Assembly: GCA_031553765.1 (NCBI GenBank)
Contig: JAVBKY010000004.1
Coordinates: forward strand, 1-64,000
Source: JAITMY01 sp031553765
GTDB lineage: Bacteria; Bacteroidota; Bacteroidia; Bacteroidales; UBA932
Direction: 5' to 3'
DNA: 64,000 nt
Under the pieces are notes generated by a model. The model was not told the origin of the DNA, made no database searches, and saw nothing but the letters and a program-made list of their open reading frames with translations. Position numbers and translations under genes: made by a program. This document shows positions 51,962 through 60,534 of the stretch, piece by piece; the first letter of the stretch is position 1; the number at the start of each line of letters is the position of its first letter.

Positions 51962-54190
51962 TTACTCTCCAATCATATTAGAATCCTCCCCATACAGCGA
52001 AAGGTCTGCCTTGAAGATGCTCTTTCCGCTATACTCCCTACTTGAGCTTCGAGGAATAGTTACCACACTAACATGGTCAGCGGGCAGCTGCATTACCACG
52101 GTTAAATGCTCTTCCAGTAATGCTCGACGTTTCTCGCCCAATAATTCCACCTGTAGGTAAGAAGCCTCACCATATATATCCAACGCCTTGGCGTAAATAT
52201 CACCCTCCTCGGATGCCGGCAATTGCTTGTTGGCATAGGCAAGCAAAGCAGGGTCATTATCCTTCAGCTTATCCACCTCAGCCCTATCAGGCATTTCGGT
52301 GCTATCGGCACGCTGCTGCTTTTCCATCAGGTAGTCCTGCTTCAACCTGTACATACAAACCTCCTTAAGCGCTTGCGTATAGTTTATATCCTGCTGCACC
52401 TCCAGCATCAGGTCGGGCTTAACTTTAATCACATCCACCAGCTGCCCCCAACGCTCGTACTGTTCGGCGGTAAACTCCTCCTGCAACGACGAGAACTCAA
52501 TCTCCTTCAGCTGCTCGGCATTCAAGCCCATGGACGAGGCCAGAGCATCAAGCGGCGCAAGCGACACCTTCACCAGCACATTTATAAACGTGTTGAGCAA
52601 AATTTTTGTAAACGAAAACTGCGGTGAAGCCATGTTACCTTCCACCGGCAAATCCATTTTTATATGCTCATCCCTATCTTTCAATATGTATAGCGCCATG
52701 CGAAGCGGCACCTTCATTGCCGGCCTCACATCCTTACGCTGCGGATCGATGGTGCATTTAAAAATATCAAGCCCGTTGGCACTTTTCAACTCATTATTTT
52801 TAGCCTCGTTGTGGCTCGAAAAGGTCATGGTACCGTCGGATATAGGATAGGCAAAATACTCGGTAGAGTAAGGTGAGAAATCTTTTAAGCCTATGCCATT
52901 TAAGTCCACCTTAAGGCTAAAGTTGGCGAGATCGTTGAAGTTGCCACGCCACTGTAGCTGCAGCTTTCCCGTAGAGCCCAAGCCACCGCGTATGGCCACC
53001 TTGTTTACTTTCTCCATGTCAAAATCCACCGCTTCCAGCGCAATATTTCTCAACTTATAGTCAAAATGCTCCTTTAGGGTATTATCAGCATACTCCAAGT
53101 TAATACCACGTAAATCCAACTTAGCAATGGTTACGTGCGGAAGTTCGCTTTGCGGTTCCTCCTCTGCCGAAGCGGTATCAGGAGCAGCGCTGCTTTCTTT
53201 TATAAGGTATGATATGTTGGTGGCACTATCATGCTCCACTACATATTTTGCCGAAAGGCCTCTCAGCATAATTTTGTTCAGGCTAAATTCATTATCAGCT
53301 AAGCTCAGCTTATTCATGTCCACCAGCAAGCTATCCATCGACACCACCCTATGCTGACGATCGTCGTGCAGGTCAAAGTGGCTAACCGAAACCGTGCCCC
53401 CCAGCACCGAGTTCATTACGTGCTCCGTATCGCCGCTTATGTGTATGTGCGCATCCAGCATACCTGCAAGGCTGCCCACCCTCAGCGACTGCTGCATGTA
53501 AGGCAACAAGCCCGCTATGGAAAAGCGCTCCATATCCAGCTGTACGCGAAAAGTCGACTTTTCAATATCATACAGCAGCTTGGCACCAAGCGTACCTCCA
53601 TCGGCAAACATGAGGTCAAAGCCAACGTCGGTTGCAGCCCCCGCAAAATATACGCCCGGTATTATAAGGTTAAGGTTTTCCAAATCCCACTTGCTCCCTA
53701 CCTGCAGGTCGTTGTAAAGCAAGCTACCACGCCGCAGCTGAATATCGTATATGCCAATAGCCCATGGGGTAGAAAGCGTATCAACAGGCGCTGGCACAGT
53801 ATCTGTACTGCTAAACTTGGCAATAATATCATCAAAGTTGAAGGTGCTACCGTTTTGAGAAATACGAACAAGCGGTTCGCAAAGGTGAATTTTCTTCACC
53901 GTTACCTTGTGCCTTAAAAAATCAAAAAGGCTAACCTTTACCGCCAGCGTATCAAACTTCACAAAGCTCCCCTGCCCACTTTGCTCCTTCATGTCGAAGC
54001 CCAGTATGGTAAGCGAGCCTGATAGAATATTGACGCGCAACTTTTGCATGGTAACCTCACGACCTACCAAATCCTTGCTATTTTTCTCCACATAGCGGTG
54101 CGCTATGGGCGATACCAGCAATGCCACCACAATTAGCAGCGCAAGTAACGCTCCTACAACAATCAATGTTACTTTTATACCCTTCTTCAT
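51962..54190 (-). CDS. AsmA-like DUF748 envelope protein
   Basis: The protein has 742 residues. One N-terminal membrane helix (VTLIVVGALLALLIVVALLV) precedes a long periplasmic beta-rich region with AsmA/DUF748 features: LRVNILSGSLTILGFDMKE, VKVSLFDFLRHKVTVKKIHL, IELRRG-like strands, and GLKDFSPYSTEYFAYPISDG. The last is very typical of DUF748, where it is followed by FKCTIDPQRKD-like and KDRDEHIKMDLPVEGN. Family knowledge: AsmA-like proteins help move phospholipids between the membranes; that role is inferred here. It is a single gene on the minus strand. Confidence 0.87.
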   Translation of the reverse strand: MKKGIKVTLIVVGALLALLIVVALLVSPIAHRYVEKNSKDLVGREVTMQKLRVNILSGSLTILGFDMKEQSGQGSFVKFDTLAVKVSLFDFLRHKVTVKKIHLCEPLVRISQNGSTFNFDDIIAKFSSTDTVPAPVDTLSTPWAIGIYDIQLRRGSLLYNDLQVGSKWDLENLNLIIPGVYFAGAATDVGFDLMFADGGTLGAKLLYDIEKSTFRVQLDMERFSIAGLLPYMQQSLRVGSLAGMLDAHIHISGDTEHVMNSVLGGTVSVSHFDLHDDRQHRVVSMDSLLVDMNKLSLADNEFSLNKIMLRGLSAKYVVEHDSATNISYLIKESSAAPDTASAEEEPQSELPHVTIAKLDLRGINLEYADNTLKEHFDYKLRNIALEAVDFDMEKVNKVAIRGGLGSTGKLQLQWRGNFNDLANFSLKVDLNGIGLKDFSPYSTEYFAYPISDGTMTFSSHNEAKNNELKSANGLDIFKCTIDPQRKDVRPAMKVPLRMALYILKDRDEHIKMDLPVEGNMASPQFSFTKILLNTFINVLVKVSLAPLDALASSMGLNAEQLKEIEFSSLQEEFTAEQYERWGQLVDVIKVKPDLMLEVQQDINYTQALKEVCMYRLKQDYLMEKQQRADSTEMPDRAEVDKLKDNDPALLAYANKQLPASEEGDIYAKALDIYGEASYLQVELLGEKRRALLEEHLTVVMQLPADHVSVVTIPRSSSREYSGKSIFKADLSLYGEDSNMIGE

Positions 54191-54230
54191 CCTTTCATCT
54201 TTTTGCCCTGCAAGGGCTAAATTTTAATAA

Positions 54231-54378
54231 CCGTAGGTAAGCGAAGCGTAACCTACGGCATTTGGCTACTATCCTTTTGTTGCGCGCGGAGCAGGAGCTA
54301 AATATATAGGGAAATCCCTGCTCCGCGCGCCGTGCCGGACATCATGCTAACCACGGGTTACGCTTCGCTCACCCGCGG
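54231..54378. repeat. Composite palindrome, copy 3 (divergent outer arms)
   Basis: The left arm 54231-54258 is itself a hairpin (CCGTAGGT..ACCTACGG with AAGCGAAGCG inside). The right arm ~54351-54378 has the reverse word GGTTACGCTTCGCT. The nested hairpin GCGCGCGGAGCAGG (54282-54295) faces CCCTGCTCCGCGCGC (54316-54330). The plan is the same as copies 1 and 2, but it lies between divergent genes. It occupies part of the 450-bp gap before rpsO. Confidence 0.78.
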
Positions 54379-54577
54379 TTAATCAAATTTACTCCCTGCG
54401 GGAGTCAATGCCGCCAGCACAAAGTTAAGGGTTTCCAGCCTCTTTTTCAAGTTTAACACATTAATAAAGAGAGTAAAAAGAAAAAACACAATCAACATTT
54501 TCAAAACCCAAAAACAAGTTAAATAATTAATATTCATCACATTACGATTTATCACTAACCATTAACCATTAACCAGT
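54379..54577. other. AT-rich spacer upstream of rpsO
   Basis: I see no gene, RNA or repeat here apart from ACCATTAACC-type short repetition near 54558-54575. The rpsO promoter begins at 54578. Confidence 0.4.
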
Positions 54578-54608
54578 TTTGCTTTTCAAAAAATAAAACC
54601 TATCTTTG
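54578..54608 (+). promoter_or_regulatory. rpsO promoter
   Basis: -33 TTTG (54578-54581), 19-bp spacer, -7 TATCTTTG (54601-54608). It is 32 bp before the rpsO ATG. Confidence 0.85.
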
Positions 54609-54640
54609 TGGGCTTTTTTAACCAATTATTTATCAATTTC

Positions 54641-54910
54641 ATGTATTTATCAGCAGAAAAAAAGCAGGAAATTTTCGCAAAGTACGGGAAGTCTAATACG
54701 GACACTGGCTCTTCAGAGGGTCAGATTGCTCTATTTTCTTACCGTATCAACCATCTCACTGAGCACCTGAAGGTCAACAAAAAAGACTTCGGCACGGAGC
54801 GCGCGCTTCTAAGCTTGGTAGGTAAGCGTCGCAGATTGCTCGACTACCTAAAGATGGTTGATATAGAAAGATATAGGGCGATTGTTAAGGCGCTCGAACT
54901 ACGAAAGTAA
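54641..54910 (+). CDS. rpsO: Ribosomal protein S15
   Basis: The protein has 89 residues from ATG 54641 (reading YLSAEKKQEIFAKYGKS). The in-frame ATG at 54608 overlaps the -7 box and is rejected. S15 marks are TDTGSSEGQIALFSYRINHL, TEHLKVNKKDFGTERALLSL and LVGKRRRLLDYLK. It binds 16S rRNA early in 30S assembly. It is followed by its own terminator, and pnp lies two genes on, an arrangement reminiscent of the rpsO-pnp pairing of many bacteria. Confidence 0.98.
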   Translation: MYLSAEKKQEIFAKYGKSNTDTGSSEGQIALFSYRINHLTEHLKVNKKDFGTERALLSLVGKRRRLLDYLKMVDIERYRAIVKALELRK

Positions 54911-54917
54911 AACCCGA

Positions 54918-54946
54918 AGAAAGGCAATTGTAGCAATTGCCTTTCT
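54918..54946 (+). terminator. Terminator after rpsO
   Basis: A perfect 13-bp stem AGAAAGGCAATTG/CAATTGCCTTTCT has a 3-base loop TAG, followed by TT. The poor T-run means it may be leaky. Confidence 0.8.
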
Positions 54947-54967
54947 TTGCTTAACGGCAATTTGTAA

Positions 54968-55486
54968 ATGGATTTTCAATCGCATCTTCGTCTTATACAA
55001 GATTACCCGAAACCCGGGGTCATTTTTCAGGATATTACCACGCTACTAGGCGATGGTGAGGTGTTTCGTGCTGCTGTAAAAAAAGTAGCCGACTACTACC
55101 GTCCTATGGGTATTACCAAAGTGGTAGGCATTGAGTCGCGCGGTTTTATACTTGGCGCAGCGGTAGCTTATGAACTTGGCGTAGGCTTGGTGCCTATGCG
55201 CAAAAAAGGTAAGTTGCCTTGGAAAACCTACTCTATGGAATACTCGTTGGAGTACGGCACCGACACCATTGAAATTCACCAAGACGCCTTGGAACCTACA
55301 GATAAGGTGCTCATTACCGACGATATTATCGCCACGGGCGGAACGGCTCGCGCTTCACTCGAGTTGGTGCGCAAGTTCAACGTCCCCATGGAAAATATAT
55401 TTATGTGCTTCCTGCTCGACATTCACGAGGTACCGGGCGAGGATAAGGAGTATCTTAAAAAGCACGGTTACTACTCCTTGATATAA
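54968..55486 (+). CDS. apt: Adenine phosphoribosyltransferase
   Basis: The protein has 172 residues, the standard length. PGVIFQDITTLLGDGEVF, GIESRGFILGAAVAYELGVG, VPMRKKGKLPWKTYSMEYSLEYGTD-region and the PRPP loop VLITDDIIATGGTARASLEL are present. It salvages adenine to AMP. It lies between the terminators of rpsO and its own. Confidence 0.97.
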   Translation: MDFQSHLRLIQDYPKPGVIFQDITTLLGDGEVFRAAVKKVADYYRPMGITKVVGIESRGFILGAAVAYELGVGLVPMRKKGKLPWKTYSMEYSLEYGTDTIEIHQDALEPTDKVLITDDIIATGGTARASLELVRKFNVPMENIFMCFLLDIHEVPGEDKEYLKKHGYYSLI

Positions 55487-55493
55487 AACACAG

Positions 55494-55542
55494 CGTTCCT
55501 AACGTTATAACGTTTCAGCGTTCAAACGTTAGGAACGTTTTT
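55494..55542 (+). terminator. Terminator after apt
   Basis: A perfect 13-bp stem CGTTCCTAACGTT/AACGTTAGGAACG (55494-55506 with 55525-55537) is followed by a T-run. Words AACGTT and GCGTTC recur inside; similar words appear between ftsZ and the YqeY gene (39352-39396) without a clear hairpin. Confidence 0.85.
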
Positions 55543-55627
55543 CTTTTTAGAGAATTTTCTTTCCAATTTTTCATACAAAACCGCTCTTGCTAAAAAGCTG
55601 AAACAAGGGCACAAACGAACAAACAAA

Positions 55628-57844
55628 ATGTTGTACAACGCAATTAAAAAAACGATTGATTTGGGCGACGGTCGCACCATTGAAATCGAAACAGGTAAGC
55701 TGGCTAAACAAGCCGACGGCTCTGTGGTAGTAAAAATGGGTAACACCATGCTACTGGCTGCCGTTACCTGCGCCGCTACTGCTAAAGAAGATGTAGATTT
55801 CATGCCGCTTTCGGTTGAGTACAAGGAGAAGTACGCTGCTGCAGGTCGCTACCCCGGTGGTTTCCTAAAGCGCGAAGCTCGTCCTAACGACCACGAAATT
55901 CTCGTATCGCGCCTTATTGACCGCGCTATGCGTCCCCTATTTCCTGAAGATTTTCACGCTGAAGTTTTCGTAACTGTAAACCTTATTTCAGCGGATAAAG
56001 ATATTATGCCCGACGCGCTTGCATGTCTTGCTGCTTCGGCTGCTATGGCAGTAAGCGATATTCCTTTTGCCGGCCCCATTTCAGAAGTACGTGTTGCCCG
56101 CATCGACGGCAAGTTCTGCATCAACCCTACTTTCTCTGAGTTGGAAAAGGCTGACCTCGATATTATGGTTGGCGCTACCTACGAAAACATTCTGATGGTA
56201 GAGGGTGAAATGAAGGAAGTTTCCGAAAAGGAAATGCTGGAAGCCATTAAGTTTGCACACGACGAAATTAAGAAGCACTGCCTAATCCAAAAGGAGCTTG
56301 AGGCAGAAGTAGGCAAGCAAGTAAAGCGCACCTACTGCCACGAGGATAATGACGAAGAATTCCGCAAGCAAGTGTACGATGCTTGTTACACTAAGGCTTA
56401 CGAAGTTGCCTTGAAGCAAACTTCAAAGCACGAGCGTTCGGCATTGTTTGCACAAGTTGAAGAGGAGTTCATTGCAAGCCTTCCCGATGATGAGGAAAAA
56501 GCACGTAAGACCAAGTTGGCAAAGCGCTACTACCACGACAACGTGCAAAAGGCTGCTATGCGTAACATGATTTTGAATGACGGTGTTCGTCTCGATGGTC
56601 GTAAGACTAACGAAATTCGCCCCATTTGGAGCGAAGTGGACTACCTGCCCGCAGCACACGGTTCGGCTATATTTACCCGCGGTGAAACGCAATCGCTCAC
56701 CACGGTTACGCTTGGTACCAAGTTAGACCAAAAGGCTATTGACGAAGTATTGGTGCAAGGCAACGAGCAATTCGTGCTGCACTACAACTTCCCTCCTTTC
56801 TCAACCGGCGAGGCAAAGGCTGCACGCAGCACCAGCCGCCGCGAGATTGGTCACGGTAACCTGGCGCACCGCGCGCTTAAGGGTCAAGTTCCCGTTGGCG
56901 AAGAAAACCCCTACGCTATCCGCGTGGTTTCTGACATTTTGGAATCGAACGGTTCATCATCAATGGCTACGGTTTGCGCCGGAACCCTTGCACTGATGGA
57001 TGCCGGTATTCAAATTAAGAAGCCCGTTTCAGGTATTGCCATGGGCTTGATCAGCGAAAGCAAGGCTACTAAGTTTGCTATCCTGTCCGACATTTTAGGT
57101 GATGAAGACCACTTGGGTGATATGGACTTTAAGGTAACGGGTACCAAGGACGGTATTACTGCTACGCAAATGGATATTAAGGTTGACGGACTTCCCTACG
57201 AAGTGCTGGAGCAAGCGTTGGAGCAAGCGCGCCAAGGCCGTATGCACATTCTTGGTGAGATGATGAAGACCATGAGCGAGCCTCGCTCAGAGTTCAAGCC
57301 TCACGTTCCCCGCTTGGAGCAAATTGTAATTGACAAGGACTTCATTGGTGCCGTAATTGGCCCGGGCGGTAAGGTAATTCAAGAAATCCAAAAGACCACC
57401 AACACCACCATTACCATTACCGAGGTAGGTGAAAAGGGTTTGGTTGATATTTTTGCTGTAAACAAGGCCGATATTGACGCAGCTATGGCTCGCATTAAGG
57501 GCATTGTTGCTATTCCAGAAGTTGGTACGGTTTACACCGGCAAGGTTGTTTCGGTGTTGGATTTCGGCGCGTTCGTTGAAATTCTTCCGGGCAAGGATGG
57601 CCTGCTGCACATTTCAGAAATTGCTTACGAGCGCATCGAAAAGGTTGAAGATGTACTCAAGGTTGGCGATGAAGTAGAAGTTAAGCTCATTGAAGTAGAA
57701 AAGAACGGCAAGCTACGTTTATCACGCCGTGCTTTGCTTCCTGCTCCCGAAGGATGGGTTGAGCCTGAGCGCAAGCCCCGCCCCGAGCGTAAGGATGGCG
57801 ACCGCAGAGGCGGTGGCCGAGGTGATCGCCGCGATAGGAGGTAA
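55628..57844 (+). CDS. pnp: Polyribonucleotide nucleotidyltransferase (PNPase)
   Basis: The protein has 738 residues. Two RNase PH-like cores are seen: VVVKMGNTMLLAAVTCA with GRYPGGFLKREARPNDHEIL, and GETQSLTTVTLGTKLDQK with FPPFSTGEAKAARSTSRREI. A KH domain follows (IGAVIGPGGKVIQEIQKTTN), then S1 (GTVYTGKVVSVLDFGAFVEI). The last ~25 residues are an arginine/glycine-rich tail (GGGRGDRRDRR). It degrades RNA from the 3' end using phosphate. Confidence 0.98.
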   Translation: MLYNAIKKTIDLGDGRTIEIETGKLAKQADGSVVVKMGNTMLLAAVTCAATAKEDVDFMPLSVEYKEKYAAAGRYPGGFLKREARPNDHEILVSRLIDRAMRPLFPEDFHAEVFVTVNLISADKDIMPDALACLAASAAMAVSDIPFAGPISEVRVARIDGKFCINPTFSELEKADLDIMVGATYENILMVEGEMKEVSEKEMLEAIKFAHDEIKKHCLIQKELEAEVGKQVKRTYCHEDNDEEFRKQVYDACYTKAYEVALKQTSKHERSALFAQVEEEFIASLPDDEEKARKTKLAKRYYHDNVQKAAMRNMILNDGVRLDGRKTNEIRPIWSEVDYLPAAHGSAIFTRGETQSLTTVTLGTKLDQKAIDEVLVQGNEQFVLHYNFPPFSTGEAKAARSTSRREIGHGNLAHRALKGQVPVGEENPYAIRVVSDILESNGSSSMATVCAGTLALMDAGIQIKKPVSGIAMGLISESKATKFAILSDILGDEDHLGDMDFKVTGTKDGITATQMDIKVDGLPYEVLEQALEQARQGRMHILGEMMKTMSEPRSEFKPHVPRLEQIVIDKDFIGAVIGPGGKVIQEIQKTTNTTITITEVGEKGLVDIFAVNKADIDAAMARIKGIVAIPEVGTVYTGKVVSVLDFGAFVEILPGKDGLLHISEIAYERIEKVEDVLKVGDEVEVKLIEVEKNGKLRLSRRALLPAPEGWVEPERKPRPERKDGDRRGGGRGDRRDRR

Positions 57845-57864
57845 TAACTCTTTCTGATTATATG

Positions 57865-57900
57865 AAAAATGCCGCTGAGAAGATTCTCAGCGGCATTTTT
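57865..57900 (+). terminator. Terminator after pnp
   Basis: A perfect 16-bp stem AAAAATGCCGCTGAGA/TCTCAGCGGCATTTTT has a 4-base loop. It is A-rich before and T-rich after, so it could work in both directions. Confidence 0.92.
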
Positions 57901-57911
57901 GTCTTACTAAG

Positions 57912-57942
57912 ACCCTAACAGGGTTTGAGACCCTGTTAGGGT
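57912..57942. repeat. Paired ACCCT..AGGGT palindrome between pnp and galK
   Basis: ACCCTAACAGGGT (57912-57924) and ACCCTGTTAGGGT (57930-57942) are perfect reverse complements; each is also a short palindrome. It ends 8 bp from the galK stop and may end galK transcripts. It is related to 20906-20965. Confidence 0.7.
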
Positions 57943-57949
57943 TTAATCG

Positions 57950-59098
57950 CTACTCTAACTTTCTTGCTCCGTCCTCAATCTTCACATCGTACACCTTGGG
58001 TGTAATGCCGAACTTTGCAACGTAATCCTGCGTGGTTTTCTCCACGAAGCTATCGCACTTATCCTTTGCTACAAGGTTAATGGTGCAGCCGCCGAAGCCG
58101 CCACCCATAATGCGTGAACCTGCTACGCCATATTTCTTAGCGCATTCGTTTAAAAAATCTATCTCCACGCAGCTCACTTCGTAATCCTTGCTCAAACCAT
58201 CGTGTGTGGCATACATATTTTTGCCAACCTCAACCAAATCACCGTCCTTCAATGCTGCGCAAACTTTGTCCACGCGCTCTATTTCACCTATTACAAAGGT
58301 AGCGCGCTTGTAATCCACCGCATCCACCACACCTTGCACTTCTTTTAGCATATCCCATGTGGCATGCGATAGCAGCTTCACCTCGGGGTGATTTTGTGCA
58401 ATGGCCTTCACTACCCTTTCGCACGATTCGCGGCGGCGATCGTAAGGGCTATCCACCAGCTTGTGCTTTACGCACGAGTCCATTAGCACCAACTTGTAAT
58501 CGCCCAACACGCAAGGCACATACTCGTACTCCAGCGTATCGCAGTTAAGGCGAATGAGATTATCTTTTTTACCAAAAACCGAGGCAAACTGATCCATAAT
58601 GCCGCACTTAACTCCCGCGTAGTGGTGCTCGGTCATTTGACCTACTATGGCTAAATTTTTCTTTTCAAGTCCGCATGCAAACAACTCATTCAAGGCAAAA
58701 GCAAATACACTTTCCAATGCTGCAGATGACGATAAGCCTGCTCCAAGCGGTACATTACCTACAAATGCAGCATCAAAACCTTGAATTTTACCACCTTTTT
58801 TAATCATCTCACGCGCCACACCAAATACGTAGTGCGCCCAATCCTGCTGCGGTTTATCCTCCTCGTTCAAACCAAACTCCGCAACCTCATTATAGTCCAC
58901 CGAAAGCACGCGCACCTTATCAGTTCCATTGGCACGAATTTCAAGGTAAATGGCCTTATCAATAGCACCGGGCAGCACGTAACCACCATTGTAGTCCACG
59001 TGTTCACCTATGAGGTTAATACGGCCGGGGGAGCAGTATAAAGTTCCGCTTACGCTAAATTGCTTGGCAAATGCAGAACGAAGTTGGTCGATAATCAT
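57950..59098 (-). CDS. galK: Galactokinase
   Basis: The protein has 382 residues. Galactokinase signature GRINLIGEHVDYNGGYVLPG is near residue 26, followed by the GHMP loop VPLGAGLSSSAALESVFAFA, CGIMDQFASVFGK and the third motif VAGSRIMGGGFGGCTINLV. It phosphorylates galactose for the Leloir pathway. It starts 6 bp after thrC, so it appears co-transcribed with the threonine genes. No other gal gene is in the window. Confidence 0.96.
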   Translation of the reverse strand: MIIDQLRSAFAKQFSVSGTLYCSPGRINLIGEHVDYNGGYVLPGAIDKAIYLEIRANGTDKVRVLSVDYNEVAEFGLNEEDKPQQDWAHYVFGVAREMIKKGGKIQGFDAAFVGNVPLGAGLSSSAALESVFAFALNELFACGLEKKNLAIVGQMTEHHYAGVKCGIMDQFASVFGKKDNLIRLNCDTLEYEYVPCVLGDYKLVLMDSCVKHKLVDSPYDRRRESCERVVKAIAQNHPEVKLLSHATWDMLKEVQGVVDAVDYKRATFVIGEIERVDKVCAALKDGDLVEVGKNMYATHDGLSKDYEVSCVEIDFLNECAKKYGVAGSRIMGGGFGGCTINLVAKDKCDSFVEKTTQDYVAKFGITPKVYDVKIEDGARKLE

Positions 59099-59104
59099 AG
59101 TGAT

Positions 59105-60397
59105 TTATTTTAGCAAGTACGCCTTAAAATCCTCAAATTTGCTGCTCATGCCAATGGTTTGCTTTTCGCCACGCATAAAGACTTGCAGCTTGGTTGGGAT
59201 ATCAATATCGGTACCCAAAATTTCATCTACGGTTTCCTTAAATTTGGCAGGATGTGCTGTTTCAATAAAGAAACCCTTTGCCGATTTGTCGGTTTTCAAG
59301 TATTCCTGCAATCCCTCGTAGGCACAAGCGCCATGCGGGTCGAGCATGTAGCAGGTGGTGCCGTAAAGTTCTCGCATGATATCGGCTATTTGCGCATCGC
59401 TATAGCGGTAGCCCGAAATATCGGCGGTAACCTTAGCGTGATCGTTACCGTACAAATCCATTATGCGAACAAAGTTGCTGGGGTTACCCACGTCCATAGC
59501 ATTAGCAATAGTAGCAACGCTTGCACGAGGATTAAAGTTTTTGGTTTGCAGGTATTCCAAGAAAACATCGTTGGCATTGTTAGCCGCCACAAAATGTTTT
59601 ATAGGTAAACCCATACGCTTTGCCAGCAGGCCAGCCATAAGGTTGCCAAAGTTTCCGCTTGGTACCGAAACTACCACGTCGCTGCCCTGCGGCATCTGTG
59701 CATAGCCCCAAAAGTAGTAGAATGCCTGCGGAATGAAACGCGCAAGATTGATTGAGTTGGCCGAGGTCAACGTCAACTTTTGGTTTAACTCCTTATCCAA
59801 AAACGCTTGCTTTACTAAGCGCTGGCAATCGTCGAACGTTCCCTCAACCTCAATGGCGCGGATATTTTTACCTAAAGTAGTAAATTGGCATTCCTGAATT
59901 TTGCTCACCAATCCTTTAGGGTAAAGCACCGTTACGGTAATACCTTCAACACCCAAGAAGCCATTGGCTACAGCGCTGCCGGTATCTCCCGAAGTGGCAA
60001 CAAGCACGTTGGCCTCGCGCTTTTCGCCCTGCGTAAAATGCTGCATCATGCGCGCCAAGAAGCGTGCACCAACATCCTTAAACGCCAGCGTAGGACCATG
60101 AAATAGCTCCAGCGAGTAAATATCATCGGTTACCTTGGCCAAAGGAATTTCAAAGTCTAAAGCACCATATACAATATCGTGTAGCGATTTTGCATCGATA
60201 TCCTCACCAAATAAGGCTGTGGATACCTCCAGCGCAATTTCCTGAAATGATTTTTCATGCATCGAAGCAAAAAAATCTTTGCTCAACTGCGGAATGCGCT
60301 CGGGCATATACAAACCGTTATCATCTGCCAAACCCTTTAATACCGCGTCCTTGAGCGATGATAGGGGAACTTGCTTATTGGTGCTGTAATATTTCAT
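59105..60397 (-). CDS. thrC: Threonine synthase
   Basis: The protein has 430 residues, the long class I type. MKYYSTNKQVPLSSLKDAVL at the N-terminus, the PLP lysine segment FHGPTLAFKDVGARFLARMM, VATSGDTGSAVANGFLGVEG and VPSGNFGNLMAGLLAKRMGL identify it. It converts O-phosphohomoserine to threonine. It is third in the thrA-thrB-thrC order and separated from thrB by a palindromic repeat. Confidence 0.97.
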   Translation of the reverse strand: MKYYSTNKQVPLSSLKDAVLKGLADDNGLYMPERIPQLSKDFFASMHEKSFQEIALEVSTALFGEDIDAKSLHDIVYGALDFEIPLAKVTDDIYSLELFHGPTLAFKDVGARFLARMMQHFTQGEKREANVLVATSGDTGSAVANGFLGVEGITVTVLYPKGLVSKIQECQFTTLGKNIRAIEVEGTFDDCQRLVKQAFLDKELNQKLTLTSANSINLARFIPQAFYYFWGYAQMPQGSDVVVSVPSGNFGNLMAGLLAKRMGLPIKHFVAANNANDVFLEYLQTKNFNPRASVATIANAMDVGNPSNFVRIMDLYGNDHAKVTADISGYRYSDAQIADIMRELYGTTCYMLDPHGACAYEGLQEYLKTDKSAKGFFIETAHPAKFKETVDEILGTDIDIPTKLQVFMRGEKQTIGMSSKFEDFKAYLLK

Positions 60398-60434
60398 TGT
60401 TGAACTGTTGAATTGCTAAATTGTTTAATCGAAG

Positions 60435-60524
60435 CGTCATTGCGAGGAGGGACGACGAAGCAATCTCTCATTACGAGCAAAGCGAGTTCCAACTTGAGAT
60501 TGCTTCGCTTTGCTCGCAATGACG
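60435..60524. repeat. GTCATTGCGAGGA-type palindromic repeat, copy 2
   Basis: CGTCATTGCGAGGAGGG...AAGCAATCTC pairs with GAGATTGCTTCG...CTCGCAATGACG. It fills the thrB-thrC gap; being transcribed, it would form a long hairpin in the mRNA. Confidence 0.9.
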
Positions 60525-60534
60525 CCACACGCTG

